From Ulvibacter litoralis (GTDB lineage: Bacteria > Bacteroidota > Bacteroidia > Flavobacteriales > Flavobacteriaceae): DNA of 64,000 nucleotides. The translations under genes were made by a program, and so were the position numbers. The notes below the pieces were generated by a model. It was given only the letters and a program-made list of their open reading frames with translations. It was not told where the DNA came from and did not search any database. This document shows positions 26,226 through 34,371 of this stretch, in pieces. Positions within the stretch are counted from its first letter, which is position 1. Every line of letters starts with the position of its first letter. Where the stretch lies: the NCBI RefSeq assembly GCF_900102055.1, contig NZ_FNBA01000001.1, positions 310,001-374,000 of the forward strand, read 5' to 3'.

Positions 26226-28724
26226 TTATAATGTTGTGTTTTTTAATCGTAATGCGTTTGCTATTACTGATACTGAACTGAAACTCATTGCCAAAGCAGC
26301 AATCATTGGAGATAGTAAAATTCCGAAGAATGGATACAAAACCCCCGCAGCAATCGGAATTCCAATCGTGTTATAAATAAGTGCGAAAAACAGATTTTGT
26401 TTAATATTCTTCATCACGTTAGCACTCAAATTATACGCTTTCAAAATGCCTTGCAAATCACCATTTACCAATGTAATAGTTGCACTTTCCATGGCAACAT
26501 CTGTTCCTGTTCCCATAGCAACTCCCACCTCACTTTTAGCCAAAGCAGGAGCGTCGTTAATACCATCACCAGCCATGGCTACTTTATGTCCTTCACTTTG
26601 CAAACGCTCTACTTCATGAAGCTTATCTTGAGGTAACATTTCTGCTTTAAAATGTTTTAGGTTTAATTGAGACGCAACCGAAGCAGCAGTTTCTCGATTA
26701 TCTCCCGTAAGCATGATAACATCTATTCCTTTATCTTGCAGTTCATTAATCGCTTTTCTACTGGTTTCTTTAATTTTATCTCCAATAACGACATACCCCA
26801 CCACCACGTTATCGATTGCAAGCATTGGCACTGTTTTACCTTGTTTTTGAGACGCTACAATTTCTTTTTCTATTGTTTCTGAAAGTGTTGCGTTTGAAGC
26901 TTGCATCATGTTCATATTTCCTAGATGAATTGTCTTCTCTTCCACAATACCTGAAACACCTTTTCCTGTTTCTGAAGAAAAATCGGTTACTTTAAGAACA
27001 GCTATATTTTGTTCTTTTCCATATTTCATCATTGCTTCAGCTAAAGGATGCTCGCTTAATTGATTTACCGAAATTAAATACTGAAGCACTTCACTTTCAG
27101 AATAAGAACCTTGTAAAAACCCTACTTTTTCAACAGAAGGTTTTCCTTCAGTAATAGTCCCTGTTTTATCAATAATAAGGGTATCGATGGTGTTCATCTT
27201 CTCTAAAACCTCCGCATTTTTTATCAAAATTCCAGATTGTGCTCCTTTACCTATCCCAACCATAACTGACATTGGCGTTGCTAATCCCAAAGCACAAGGA
27301 CAGGCAATTATCAAAACCGCAATTGCATTCACCAACGCAAATACGTAAGCTGGATCTGGACCAAAAACGGCCCAAAGAATAAAGGTAATGATCGAAACAA
27401 GTACTACAATCGGAACAAAATAGCTTGATATTTTATCGGCTAGGTTTTGTATCGGCGCTCTACTTCTACTAGCTGTATTCACCATTTCAATGATTTGCGA
27501 CAGCAACGTATCGGCACCCACTTTTTCAGCTTTTACTACAAAAGATTGTTTTCCATTAATAGTTCCAGCTCTCACCTTATCTCCTTCTTCCTTTTGAACA
27601 GGAATGGGCTCTCCACTAATCATAGACTCATCAACTGAGCTGCTTCCTTCTGTAATAACTCCATCTACAGGAATCTTATCACCTGGTTTCACGCGCAATA
27701 AATCTCCAAGCACTATTTTCTCAATCGAAACAACCTCTTCCGTTCCATCTACAATTCGAACTGCTTTATTAGGTGCTAGTTGTAACAACGATTTTAAAGC
27801 CGTATTGGTCTGACTATGGGCTCTTGCCTCTAACAACTGCCCTAGCAACACCAAAGTCAAAATAACTGTGGCGGCTTCATAGTACACGTGAACACTACCC
27901 GTATCTCCTCTAAATTGTTCTGGAAAAAAATCTGGAAAAAGCATTCCGAAAACACTAAACAACCAAGCAACTCCCGCTCCTATTCCAACAAGGGTAAACA
28001 TGTTGAGATTCCATGTTTTAATGGAACGATAGGCTCGTTCAAAAAACATCCAAGTTGCGTAAAATACTACTGGAATTGACAATCCAAATTGAATCCAATT
28101 CCAATAAATAGGATTCAAAATCGTGTACAACGGATTGTTTGGAAGCATTTCAGACATTGCTATCAGAAAAATAGGAAGGGTAAAACCAACCGCTATCCAA
28201 AACTTCTTTAATAATTGTTTGTATTTTTTTTCTTCGGAAGAAACATTGGCTTTTACAGCAACCAAATCCATACCACAAACAGGACAAGATCCCGGCTCCT
28301 CACTATGAATTTCTGGGTGCATCGGACAAGTATACCCTTCGGCAGTTTGCTGTGTAAGACGAACCTCTTCTACGAGATCCATCCCACAAACAGGACAATC
28401 GCCAGGCTTGTTATACGTAGTATCCCCTTCGCAATGCATGGGGCAATAAAATGTTCCTGTTCCTTTCCCCTTTGGGGTTCGAAGAGACGAATCGGGCATT
28501 GCATTAGGGACAGTTCCCAGCATGTGAATGGAATATCTTCCTCCATCCTTTTGCAAAGCTTCTTGGAATGCTTCCATAGAAATATGCTGTTCCATTTCAA
28601 TAACAGCTTCCTGTTTTTCTAAATCAACAGCAGCAGAAACGCCATTCACCTTGCTGAGAGTTTGCTCAACATGCGATCGACAGCCATTACAGGTCATTCC
28701 CGTAATTTTATATGTGTGTTTCAT
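26226..28724 (-). CDS. copA: Copper-translocating P1B-type ATPase
   Basis: The 832-residue protein begins with an HMA domain (Cys12 and Cys15 in [13 protein letters not shown]). Two heavy-metal-binding modules of the CPMH...CPVCGMDL type follow (about residues 92-160). The ATPase core carries the translocation motif CPC ([12 protein letters not shown]), phosphorylation site [14 protein letters not shown] and [10 protein letters not shown], with eight membrane helices. CPC plus these modules indicates Cu(I)/Ag(I) export from the cytoplasm. It is the first gene of the copA - receptor - HMA operon; the upstream gap holds two palindromes that could be operators. Confidence 0.94.
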   Translation of the reverse strand: MKHTYKITGMTCNGCRSHVEQTLSKVNGVSAAVDLEKQEAVIEMEQHISMEAFQEALQKDGGRYSIHMLGTVPNAMPDSSLRTPKGKGTGTFYCPMHCEGDTTYNKPGDCPVCGMDLVEEVRLTQQTAEGYTCPMHPEIHSEEPGSCPVCGMDLVAVKANVSSEEKKYKQLLKKFWIAVGFTLPIFLIAMSEMLPNNPLYTILNPIYWNWIQFGLSIPVVFYATWMFFERAYRSIKTWNLNMFTLVGIGAGVAWLFSVFGMLFPDFFPEQFRGDTGSVHVYYEAATVILTLVLLGQLLEARAHSQTNTALKSLLQLAPNKAVRIVDGTEEVVSIEKIVLGDLLRVKPGDKIPVDGVITEGSSSVDESMISGEPIPVQKEEGDKVRAGTINGKQSFVVKAEKVGADTLLSQIIEMVNTASRSRAPIQNLADKISSYFVPIVVLVSIITFILWAVFGPDPAYVFALVNAIAVLIIACPCALGLATPMSVMVGIGKGAQSGILIKNAEVLEKMNTIDTLIIDKTGTITEGKPSVEKVGFLQGSYSESEVLQYLISVNQLSEHPLAEAMMKYGKEQNIAVLKVTDFSSETGKGVSGIVEEKTIHLGNMNMMQASNATLSETIEKEIVASQKQGKTVPMLAIDNVVVGYVVIGDKIKETSRKAINELQDKGIDVIMLTGDNRETAASVASQLNLKHFKAEMLPQDKLHEVERLQSEGHKVAMAGDGINDAPALAKSEVGVAMGTGTDVAMESATITLVNGDLQGILKAYNLSANVMKNIKQNLFFALIYNTIGIPIAAGVLYPFFGILLSPMIAALAMSFSSVSVIANALRLKNTTL

Positions 28725-28757
28725 TATTCTTTTTTGATTTTAATGCGTACTCAGTTC

Positions 28758-28785
28758 TTGTTATTCAAAAAAATGTGAATAACAA
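28758..28785. promoter_or_regulatory. Perfect inverted repeat upstream of copA (candidate operator)
   Basis: Arms TTGTTATTC and GAATAACAA match over 9 bases with a 10-base spacer, 34 bases before the copA ATG. There is no T-run after it on either strand, so it is unlikely to be a terminator. Confidence 0.45.
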
Positions 28786-28790
28786 AATAG

Positions 28791-28803
28791 GTCCTTAAAG
28801 GAC
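28791..28803. promoter_or_regulatory. 13-base palindrome upstream of copA
   Basis: GTCCTT-A-AAGGAC is a perfect palindrome around a single A, five bases from the first inverted repeat and 15 bases after the HYC_CC_PP stop. It is GC-richer than its surroundings and could be a regulator site. Confidence 0.35.
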
Positions 28804-28817
28804 GAAATAGCATAAAA

Positions 28818-29222
28818 TCAAATTAGAAAAGTCTCGTAAAGAACAGAGATGTCTTTATAAAGTGGAGGTGGTCTATAGGTATCAACAAAAGGCTGAGAAG
28901 CCTCATAAGTTACGAACGAAGGAATAACAAATACAGAAACAAAACTTGCAACAAACACTTTGTTAAAAGAAATATCAAGACTTGCTTTTGCAAAATTAGA
29001 ATCGGTAGTTACTTTGGTATATTCATTTTCGCAACACTGTTTTTTCGTTATGGAAGGAGGCTCGCAAACAGATCCATCCATCATTCCACACGAAAGGTAT
29101 TGTTCTCCAAAAGTAAGTTGCGCCATCATTTCATTTTCGCCACAAAAGTGCTGCGCATAGGCAATTCCGCTACTACTTACAAGTAGCAACAGTGACAACA
29201 GTATGGAAATGATTTTTTTCAC
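28818..29222 (-). CDS. HYC_CC_PP family exported protein
   Basis: The 134-residue protein has a signal peptide (cut near SGIAYAQ, residue 24). The family marks appear in order: HFCGE at about 25-29, a cysteine-rich part (LSCGMMDGSVCEPP and KQCCENEY), and a late TYRPPPLYKD motif. HYC_CC_PP proteins are small Bacteroidota proteins of unknown function; the Cys/His/Met content suggests metal contact. It lies on the same strand just upstream of copA, in a metal-handling block, and downstream of the DUF3347 terminator. Confidence 0.8.
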   Translation of the reverse strand: MKKIISILLSLLLLVSSSGIAYAQHFCGENEMMAQLTFGEQYLSCGMMDGSVCEPPSITKKQCCENEYTKVTTDSNFAKASLDISFNKVFVASFVSVFVIPSFVTYEASQPFVDTYRPPPLYKDISVLYETFLI

Positions 29223-29239
29223 AATTGTAAAACTACTAA

Positions 29240-29272
29240 AAAAGAAGGCTACAGATTCAATAGCCTTCTTAA
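29240..29272 (-). terminator. Terminator after the DUF3347 gene
   Basis: Arms AAGAAGGCTA / TAGCCTTCTT around a 9-base loop, with T-run on the minus strand, about 17 bases after the DUF3347 stop. Confidence 0.8.
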
Positions 29273-29287
29273 TTATTTATTAAAAAG

Positions 29288-29827
29288 TTATTTAATTTCG
29301 TCTGCTACACGTCCGCATTTTAGCATTTTATCTCCAAAATAAGGGTTCTGAATATCTTTAGAAGTACTTAACCAATACGCTCCAGTATTCCCAAAAGCCA
29401 TCGGACAATACTGTTTGTAGACAGTACCAGAGGTTAACGCTCCCTCCAACATTTTTTCAACAGAAGCCGTAATTGTCACAAACTCTTTTCGCTGTGCTTC
29501 AACATCGCTAGAAACTACTAACGCTTCAACTGAGTCTAGTGTTGTTTGATCTGCTTGTGCCTCTTTTAATTTTTGTAGTAATACCATCCCTGCTGCAGAA
29601 GCAATCGTGCTATTTGTATTAACCAATGCTGTTTTAAGTTTAATATAAGCATCAAAAACACCAGCAGTGGTAGCTTCTTTAAAAGCTGCATCTGTTTTTG
29701 CAGAAGTGTACACTTCCGTTTTTGGAGTTACAGTAACTACTTCTGGAGTGTCGCTTTTTTTATTCTCATTACAAGAAACAAAGGCAAAACAAAGGGCAAA
29801 AATAAAGGCAAGATTTCGTGTTTTCAT
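29288..29827 (-). CDS. DUF3347 domain lipoprotein, probable metal binding
   Basis: From ATG 29827 the protein is 179 residues with a lipoprotein signal (FALCFAFVSCNENK). A helical DUF3347 domain follows and ends in the conserved metal-type motif QYCPMAFGNTGAYWL...NPYFGDKMLKCG. DUF3347 domains occur in CusB-like copper efflux adaptors and stand-alone periplasmic proteins. A longer start at 29848 would overlap the -7 box, so I prefer 29827. It is separated from the HYC_CC_PP gene by a terminator and so forms its own unit next to copA. Confidence 0.85.
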   Translation of the reverse strand: MKTRNLAFIFALCFAFVSCNENKKSDTPEVVTVTPKTEVYTSAKTDAAFKEATTAGVFDAYIKLKTALVNTNSTIASAAGMVLLQKLKEAQADQTTLDSVEALVVSSDVEAQRKEFVTITASVEKMLEGALTSGTVYKQYCPMAFGNTGAYWLSTSKDIQNPYFGDKMLKCGRVADEIK

Positions 29828-29845
29828 AGTTCTTTTTCTAGACGA

Positions 29846-29853
29846 CAAAGATA
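29846..29853 (-). promoter_or_regulatory. -7 box (TATCTTTG) of the DUF3347 gene
   Basis: A full match to TAnnTTTG on the minus strand, 18 bases before the chosen ATG at 29827. No clear -33 TTG. Its position argues against the alternative start at 29848. Confidence 0.45.
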
Positions 29854-29866
29854 TTAAAATTTTGAA

Positions 29867-30289
29867 CTACTTTTTCTTCTGAAAATAAAAAGCTGGAATT
29901 AAAATAAGTAAGAAAATTGGCTGAATTAAAAATCGACGTACGTAAAACAGCGTCATGTGTTGTCCTGCTTCAGAAGTATCTAAAAGTACTGTTAACGCTA
30001 CCATTAATACTACAAAAAACAACAAATAGAAAATAGCAGACAACTTCAGAATTTCGGTACTTTCAAAAATAAACCATAGAATCCCCAATGAAATTAAAGT
30101 ATTTAACACAAAACGAAAACCAACGTGAAGCAGTAATTTTACGGTTTCAAAATTAGGAAGTACGTCATTGGGTGCCGATTTGAAAAACACTATTAAAGGA
30201 TCGTAAAAAAGTGAACTTTCAAAAAAACGAATGACCACTAACAAAGCCCCTAAAAAGGCGATTCCTGCTATTTTAAGAACCTTAGTCAT
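29867..30289 (-). CDS. Exosortase F system-associated membrane protein
   Basis: The 140-residue protein has about four hydrophobic helices and the family pattern FFESSLFYDPLIVFFK, FRFVLNTLISLGILWFIF and FYVRRFLIQPIFLLILIPAFYFQ. This protein is found only next to XrtF in Flavobacteria and is named for that. It overlaps the xrtF stop by 8 bases, so the two are translated together. It likely partners the exosortase in the inner membrane; its molecular job is unknown. Confidence 0.88.
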   Translation of the reverse strand: MTKVLKIAGIAFLGALLVVIRFFESSLFYDPLIVFFKSAPNDVLPNFETVKLLLHVGFRFVLNTLISLGILWFIFESTEILKLSAIFYLLFFVVLMVALTVLLDTSEAGQHMTLFYVRRFLIQPIFLLILIPAFYFQKKK

Positions 30290-30836
30290 TTTCAGCTTCC
30301 GTTATAGGGTCTAACTTCTTTATCCAAAGCATCCATAGTAAAAAAACCATTCCGTAGATAATTCCTGGAAACACAACCCCGTGTAATAATTTTTCATATT
30401 CAGGATACGCATGAAGTGCCACCACCAAAATAACAATCCGAACAATATTGACGGCGTAAATTAAAACAGAACCTGCCAAAAGGAATAAAATTGTTTTCTT
30501 AAATCGCTGTGCAAAGGCAACGACAAAAGCAATAAACAACACAATAATACTTAACGAATTGCAGCCTTCTACAATACTAGCCATGTATTCATTATTTAAA
30601 TACAAAACCATCTGCGGCTTGCTGTCATGCGGATAAATAGCCGCTGGGTATCCAAATCCAGAAAGAATGGCGGTACTTTGCTTTGCCACCAAATGAGTTA
30701 CAAAATCTGGATAGTACACGCTTCCTTCCGAAGCCTTTAAATACAGCGCATACCCAACGCTTAAAAGCAGATACGTTCCCAAAAAAAGGAATACAAAACG
30801 GACAACCGACTTATATTTTACAAATAACGCTTTCAC
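30282..30836 (-). CDS. xrtF: Exosortase family protein XrtF
   Basis: The 184-residue membrane protein has multiple helices and the exosortase/archaeosortase catalytic triad: Cys92 (VEGCNSLSI), Arg133 (VNIVRIVIL) and His152 (LLHGVVFPG). Exosortases cut C-terminal sorting signals on exported proteins, by analogy with sortases. XrtF is a flavobacterial type without a well-established PEP-CTERM-like target. It is co-translated with the F-associated protein. I see no protein with an obvious matching C-terminal signal in this window. Confidence 0.9.
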   Translation of the reverse strand: MKALFVKYKSVVRFVFLFLGTYLLLSVGYALYLKASEGSVYYPDFVTHLVAKQSTAILSGFGYPAAIYPHDSKPQMVLYLNNEYMASIVEGCNSLSIIVLFIAFVVAFAQRFKKTILFLLAGSVLIYAVNIVRIVILVVALHAYPEYEKLLHGVVFPGIIYGMVFLLWMLWIKKLDPITEAEND

Positions 30837-30876
30837 TCTTATTTTATCATTTTTAACAAAAATACAGTATTTAGTG

Positions 30877-30908
30877 TTGGTGTATCTAGCGGTTTTGAAA
30901 TACTTTTG
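30877..30908 (+). promoter_or_regulatory. Promoter of the GAF-domain gene
   Basis: TTG at 30877-30879, a 21-base spacer and TACTTTTG at 30901-30908 form a full Bacteroidota promoter, 17 bases before the ATG. Confidence 0.65.
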
Positions 30909-30925
30909 CCAAAAATAAATACACT

Positions 30926-31381
30926 ATGTCTTTTGATTCCCTTCGCGATAAAGTAACTACCCTACTTGCACATCCTTCTACTACTGCTGAACAAAAAATG
31001 ACGGCGGTTTGTGAGCTGCTTCAAACATCTATGGATCATTACGACTGGGTTGGTTTTTATTTTGCAAATCACGAAGCACAAACATTACATCTAAAAGCCT
31101 ACGCCGGCGAAGAAACCGACCATACGGTAATCCCTTTTGGTAAAGGAATTTGCGGACAAGTAGCCGTTTCGAATGCTAATTTTGTGGTGCCAGATGTCAA
31201 GGCACAAGACAATTATATTGCATGTAGCATTACGGTAAAAGCAGAAATTGTGGTTCCGTTATTTAAAAACGGAAAGAATATTGGTCAGATTGATATCGAC
31301 TCAAACACTCCAGACCCTTTTACTTCGGAAGACGAGCGCTTTTTAGAATGGGTGAACGAAGAAGTGGCTAAAATTCTTTAA
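30926..31381 (+). CDS. GAF-domain protein of the free-methionine-R-sulfoxide-reductase type
   Basis: The 151-residue cytoplasmic protein is one GAF domain with the fRMsr pattern: WVGFYF, IPFGKGICGQVA, VVPDVKAQDNYIACSITVKAEIVVPLF and GQIDIDS. fRMsr reduces free methionine-R-sulfoxide using cysteines. Two of the usual three are present (in GICG and IACS, 24 residues apart). The third, ten residues before GICG, is His here, so the resolving disulfide may be absent. It could be a reductase with changed chemistry or a sensor. It is a stand-alone gene, convergent with the ABC permease. Confidence 0.8.
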   Translation: MSFDSLRDKVTTLLAHPSTTAEQKMTAVCELLQTSMDHYDWVGFYFANHEAQTLHLKAYAGEETDHTVIPFGKGICGQVAVSNANFVVPDVKAQDNYIACSITVKAEIVVPLFKNGKNIGQIDIDSNTPDPFTSEDERFLEWVNEEVAKIL

Positions 31382-31404
31382 TTCTGAAAGGTACGTAGCT
31401 AGGT

Positions 31405-32661
31405 TTACATTCCCGTTCTAATGGCTTCTACAGGGTCTAATTTAGACGCTGAAATCGCAGGAAGTATTCCTGAAATAAGTCCGATTGCTGCGGAAACTAA
31501 TGTACCTATCAACAAGTTTAAAGGAGACAACACAAATTCGAAATCGCCCGTAAACTGTGATGCGAGCAGGGACACAATGAAGACTAAAAAGAGTCCGATT
31601 AATCCTCCAATGATTGAAAGAATCATCGCTTCAAACAGAAACTGAAACAAAATAAACTTGTTTTTAGCCCCTAGTGATTTCTGAATTCCAATTAAATTGG
31701 TGCGTTCTTTTACACTTACGAACATAATATTGGCAATTCCGAAACCTCCTACCAGTAAGGAGAACCCACTAATAATTAACCCCATTACATTGAGGTTTCC
31801 TGTAATATTATCAATCAGGTCAGTAAATCCTTTTAGTTCATTCACAAAAAAGTTGTCAATCTCATCGGGTTTCAATCCGCGCGCCATTCGCAATTTTTGC
31901 TTCAGAAGGGCTACAAATTCGGCTTGATCTGCGTTCTTTTCAGGTTTAATCATGATAAAAGGAAACAACGATCGGTTGTTACTTCCAAAAATTCGTCGAA
32001 TGGAATTTACAGGTAAATAAGCTGCGGTATCTCTAGAACCTCCAAATAACCCAGATCCTTCTTTTTTAAGCACTCCAATGATGACATAGTTTTTTCCGTA
32101 GAGCCTTGCCTTTTTACCAATGGCAGCTTCTGCAGAATCAAACAAAATATTTGCTATTTCATCTCCAATTACGGCAACCGATACCCCGCTAGCAGATTCC
32201 GCTTCATTAAAAAATCGTCCGTGTGCAATTTGCAAAGCTTCAATATCATAATACTCATGGGTAATCGCTCCAATTTCAACGCTACTCACCGTTCGTTCTT
32301 CAAATTTCATCGTGGCGCGCGGAACATTTAGCGTATACGAAGCTGCAAACAAATCTGGAACTGCTCGCTTTAAATATTGATATTCGTCATAAGTGACATC
32401 GGGAAATTGTTCTGCTTTCCATCTCGGAACATCTGTAGGACCAAAAGAAAAGCGTCCTAAATAGATGGTACTATTATCCAAAGAGCTAATACTACCTTCA
32501 ATTTCTTTCTTCAACGAATCTACCGCTGCTAAAACTGCTATTATCGAAAAAATACCAATGGTAACACCTAAAAGCGACAGGAAAGTTCGCAATTTATTGT
32601 TTCTCAGGGCATTAATAGCGAAATTAAAGCTTTCTTTTAAAACACGAAAGTAGATTAGCAT
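31405..32661 (-). CDS. ABC transporter permease, MacB/FtsX type
   Basis: The 418-residue protein has one N-terminal helix (about residues 22-44, LRTFLSLLGVTIGIFSIIAVLAAV) and a MacB periplasmic core domain of about 230 residues. Three C-terminal helices carry the FtsX pattern (GGFGIANIMFVSVKERTNLIGIQKSLGAKNKFI; SKLDPVEAIR). Such permeases pair with an ATPase to drive lipoprotein or peptide movement across the envelope mechanically. No ATPase gene is adjacent here, so the partner is elsewhere. It faces purH across a 111-base divergent gap. Confidence 0.88.
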   Translation of the reverse strand: MLIYFRVLKESFNFAINALRNNKLRTFLSLLGVTIGIFSIIAVLAAVDSLKKEIEGSISSLDNSTIYLGRFSFGPTDVPRWKAEQFPDVTYDEYQYLKRAVPDLFAASYTLNVPRATMKFEERTVSSVEIGAITHEYYDIEALQIAHGRFFNEAESASGVSVAVIGDEIANILFDSAEAAIGKKARLYGKNYVIIGVLKKEGSGLFGGSRDTAAYLPVNSIRRIFGSNNRSLFPFIMIKPEKNADQAEFVALLKQKLRMARGLKPDEIDNFFVNELKGFTDLIDNITGNLNVMGLIISGFSLLVGGFGIANIMFVSVKERTNLIGIQKSLGAKNKFILFQFLFEAMILSIIGGLIGLFLVFIVSLLASQFTGDFEFVLSPLNLLIGTLVSAAIGLISGILPAISASKLDPVEAIRTGM

Positions 32662-32745
32662 TGGCTAAATTTTTTGATTTTTTCTTCTGAATAAAGATAA
32701 GACGATTTCTCATCACTTATGTTACAAATTTCTTAGGTAATTATG

Positions 32746-32753
32746 TACTTTTG
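32746..32753 (+). promoter_or_regulatory. -7 box (TACTTTTG) of purH
   Basis: Exact TAnnTTTG match 19 bases before the ATG at 32773. It argues against the longer in-frame start at 32743. The -33 position has TTA rather than TTG. Confidence 0.5.
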
Positions 32754-32772
32754 CACCTTAATTTTCCAACCC

Positions 32773-34305
32773 ATGAGCGACACAAAAAAAGTAACATCTG
32801 CATTACTATCCGTATTTCATAAAGAAGGGCTTGCCCCAATTGTTAAAAAACTAAACGAACTTGGTGTTACCTTGTACTCTACTGGAGGCACTCAGAAATT
32901 TATTAATGACCTTGGCATTGATGTAATTCCTGTGGAAGAAGTTACCGATTACCCTTCTATTTTAGGAGGTCGTGTAAAAACATTACACCCGAAAGTATTT
33001 GGCGGAATTTTAAACAGACAAGACAACGAAGGTGATGTAAAAGAAATGGAACAATACAATATTCCGCAATTGGACATTGTAATTGTTGATTTATATCCTT
33101 TTGAAAAAACAGTTGCTTCTGGCGCTCCAGAGCAAGATATTATTGAAAAAATTGACATCGGCGGAATTTCATTAATTCGCGCTGCTGCCAAAAATTTTAA
33201 AGACACCCTTTGTGTTTCTTCTATGGAAGATTACGCAGAGGTTTTAGAACTTCTTTCAGAAAACGACGGAAACATTTCGTTAGCAGACAGAAAACGATTT
33301 GCGGCAAAATCATTTAATGTTTCTTCAAATTACGATACTGCTATCTTTAACTATTTTAATAGCGACAACAGTATTCCTGCCTTAAAAATTAGTGAAACCA
33401 ATGGAAAAGTACTTCGTTACGGAGAAAACCCACACCAAAAAGGATTTTTCTTTGGCGATTTTGACGCAATGTTTGAAACACTTCACGGAAAAGAAGTAAG
33501 TTACAACAACTTGCTAGATGTGGATGCCGCTGTGAATTTAATGGGTGAATTTACTGGTGAAGCGCCAACGTTTGCCATCTTAAAGCACAACAACGCTTGC
33601 GGATTGGCACAAAGGGACACCTTGAAACAAGCCTATTTAGATGCATTGGCTGGAGATCCAACCTCTGCATTTGGTGGTGTTTTAATATCGAATACGGAAA
33701 TAGACGTAGCTACTGCTGAAGAAATTCACAAGTTATTCTGTGAGGTAGTAATTGCCCCTTCTTTTTCAGAAAAAGCTTTGGAAATTTTAAAAGGAAAAAA
33801 GAACCGAATTTTATTAGTTCAGAAAGATGCTGTGTTACCAAAAACAACGGTTAGAACCTGTTTAAATGGTACACTTGTTCAAGATAAAGACGGAATTACA
33901 GATAGCGCTGATAAATTAACACACGCTACAAACAATAAACCAACCGCATCGGAGTTAGAAGATTTGATATTTGCTTCTAAAATTTGCAAACACACAAAAT
34001 CGAATACCATTGTTTTAGCAAAAGGAAAACAATTATGTGCTAGCGGAACAGGTCAAACCTCAAGAGTTGATGCCTTACGCCAAGCAATAGACAAAGCAAT
34101 TGGCTTTAATTTTGACCTAAAAGGATCGGTATTAGCAAGCGATGCTTTTTTCCCGTTTCCAGATTGTGTTGAAATTGCAGACAATGCCGGAATTACTGCT
34201 GTTATTCAACCAGGAGGTTCCATAAAAGACGAGTTAAGTATCAATTATTGTAACGAGCATGATTTGGCGATGGTATTTACAGGTACACGCCATTTTAAGC
34301 ACTAA
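32773..34305 (+). CDS. purH: Bifunctional AICAR transformylase / IMP cyclohydrolase
   Basis: From ATG 32773 (MSDTKKVTSALLSVF) the protein is 510 residues. The N-terminal MGS-like cyclohydrolase domain (LYSTGGTQKFI; ILGGRVKTLHPKVFGGIL) is followed by the transformylase domain (RYGENPHQKGFF; KHNNACG; DPTSAFGGVL; GQTSRVDALRQA; SDAFFPFPD). It performs the last two steps of purine synthesis to IMP. The upstream ATG at 32743 lies inside the promoter and was rejected. It precedes mreB, a common Bacteroidota order. Confidence 0.97.
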   Translation: MSDTKKVTSALLSVFHKEGLAPIVKKLNELGVTLYSTGGTQKFINDLGIDVIPVEEVTDYPSILGGRVKTLHPKVFGGILNRQDNEGDVKEMEQYNIPQLDIVIVDLYPFEKTVASGAPEQDIIEKIDIGGISLIRAAAKNFKDTLCVSSMEDYAEVLELLSENDGNISLADRKRFAAKSFNVSSNYDTAIFNYFNSDNSIPALKISETNGKVLRYGENPHQKGFFFGDFDAMFETLHGKEVSYNNLLDVDAAVNLMGEFTGEAPTFAILKHNNACGLAQRDTLKQAYLDALAGDPTSAFGGVLISNTEIDVATAEEIHKLFCEVVIAPSFSEKALEILKGKKNRILLVQKDAVLPKTTVRTCLNGTLVQDKDGITDSADKLTHATNNKPTASELEDLIFASKICKHTKSNTIVLAKGKQLCASGTGQTSRVDALRQAIDKAIGFNFDLKGSVLASDAFFPFPDCVEIADNAGITAVIQPGGSIKDELSINYCNEHDLAMVFTGTRHFKH

Positions 34306-34313
34306 AATTTTAT

Positions 34314-34338
34314 TACATTTGTGTTGAGTTGAAACTCA
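34314..34338 (+). promoter_or_regulatory. mreB -7 box with adjoining palindrome
   Basis: TACATTTG at 34314-34321 fits TAnnTTTG, and the palindrome TGAGTT-GA-AACTCA occupies 34325-34338, about where transcription would begin. It could be an operator or a small leader hairpin for the cell-shape operon. No clear -33 box is seen. Confidence 0.4.
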
Positions 34339-34371
34339 GTACGTTTAATTTCAATACCGCCAATATAGCTT

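Noticed and set aside
28758-28785. Inverted repeat as a terminator for the HYC_CC_PP gene
   Set aside because: No T-run follows it on the minus strand, and the stem is AT-rich and weak.
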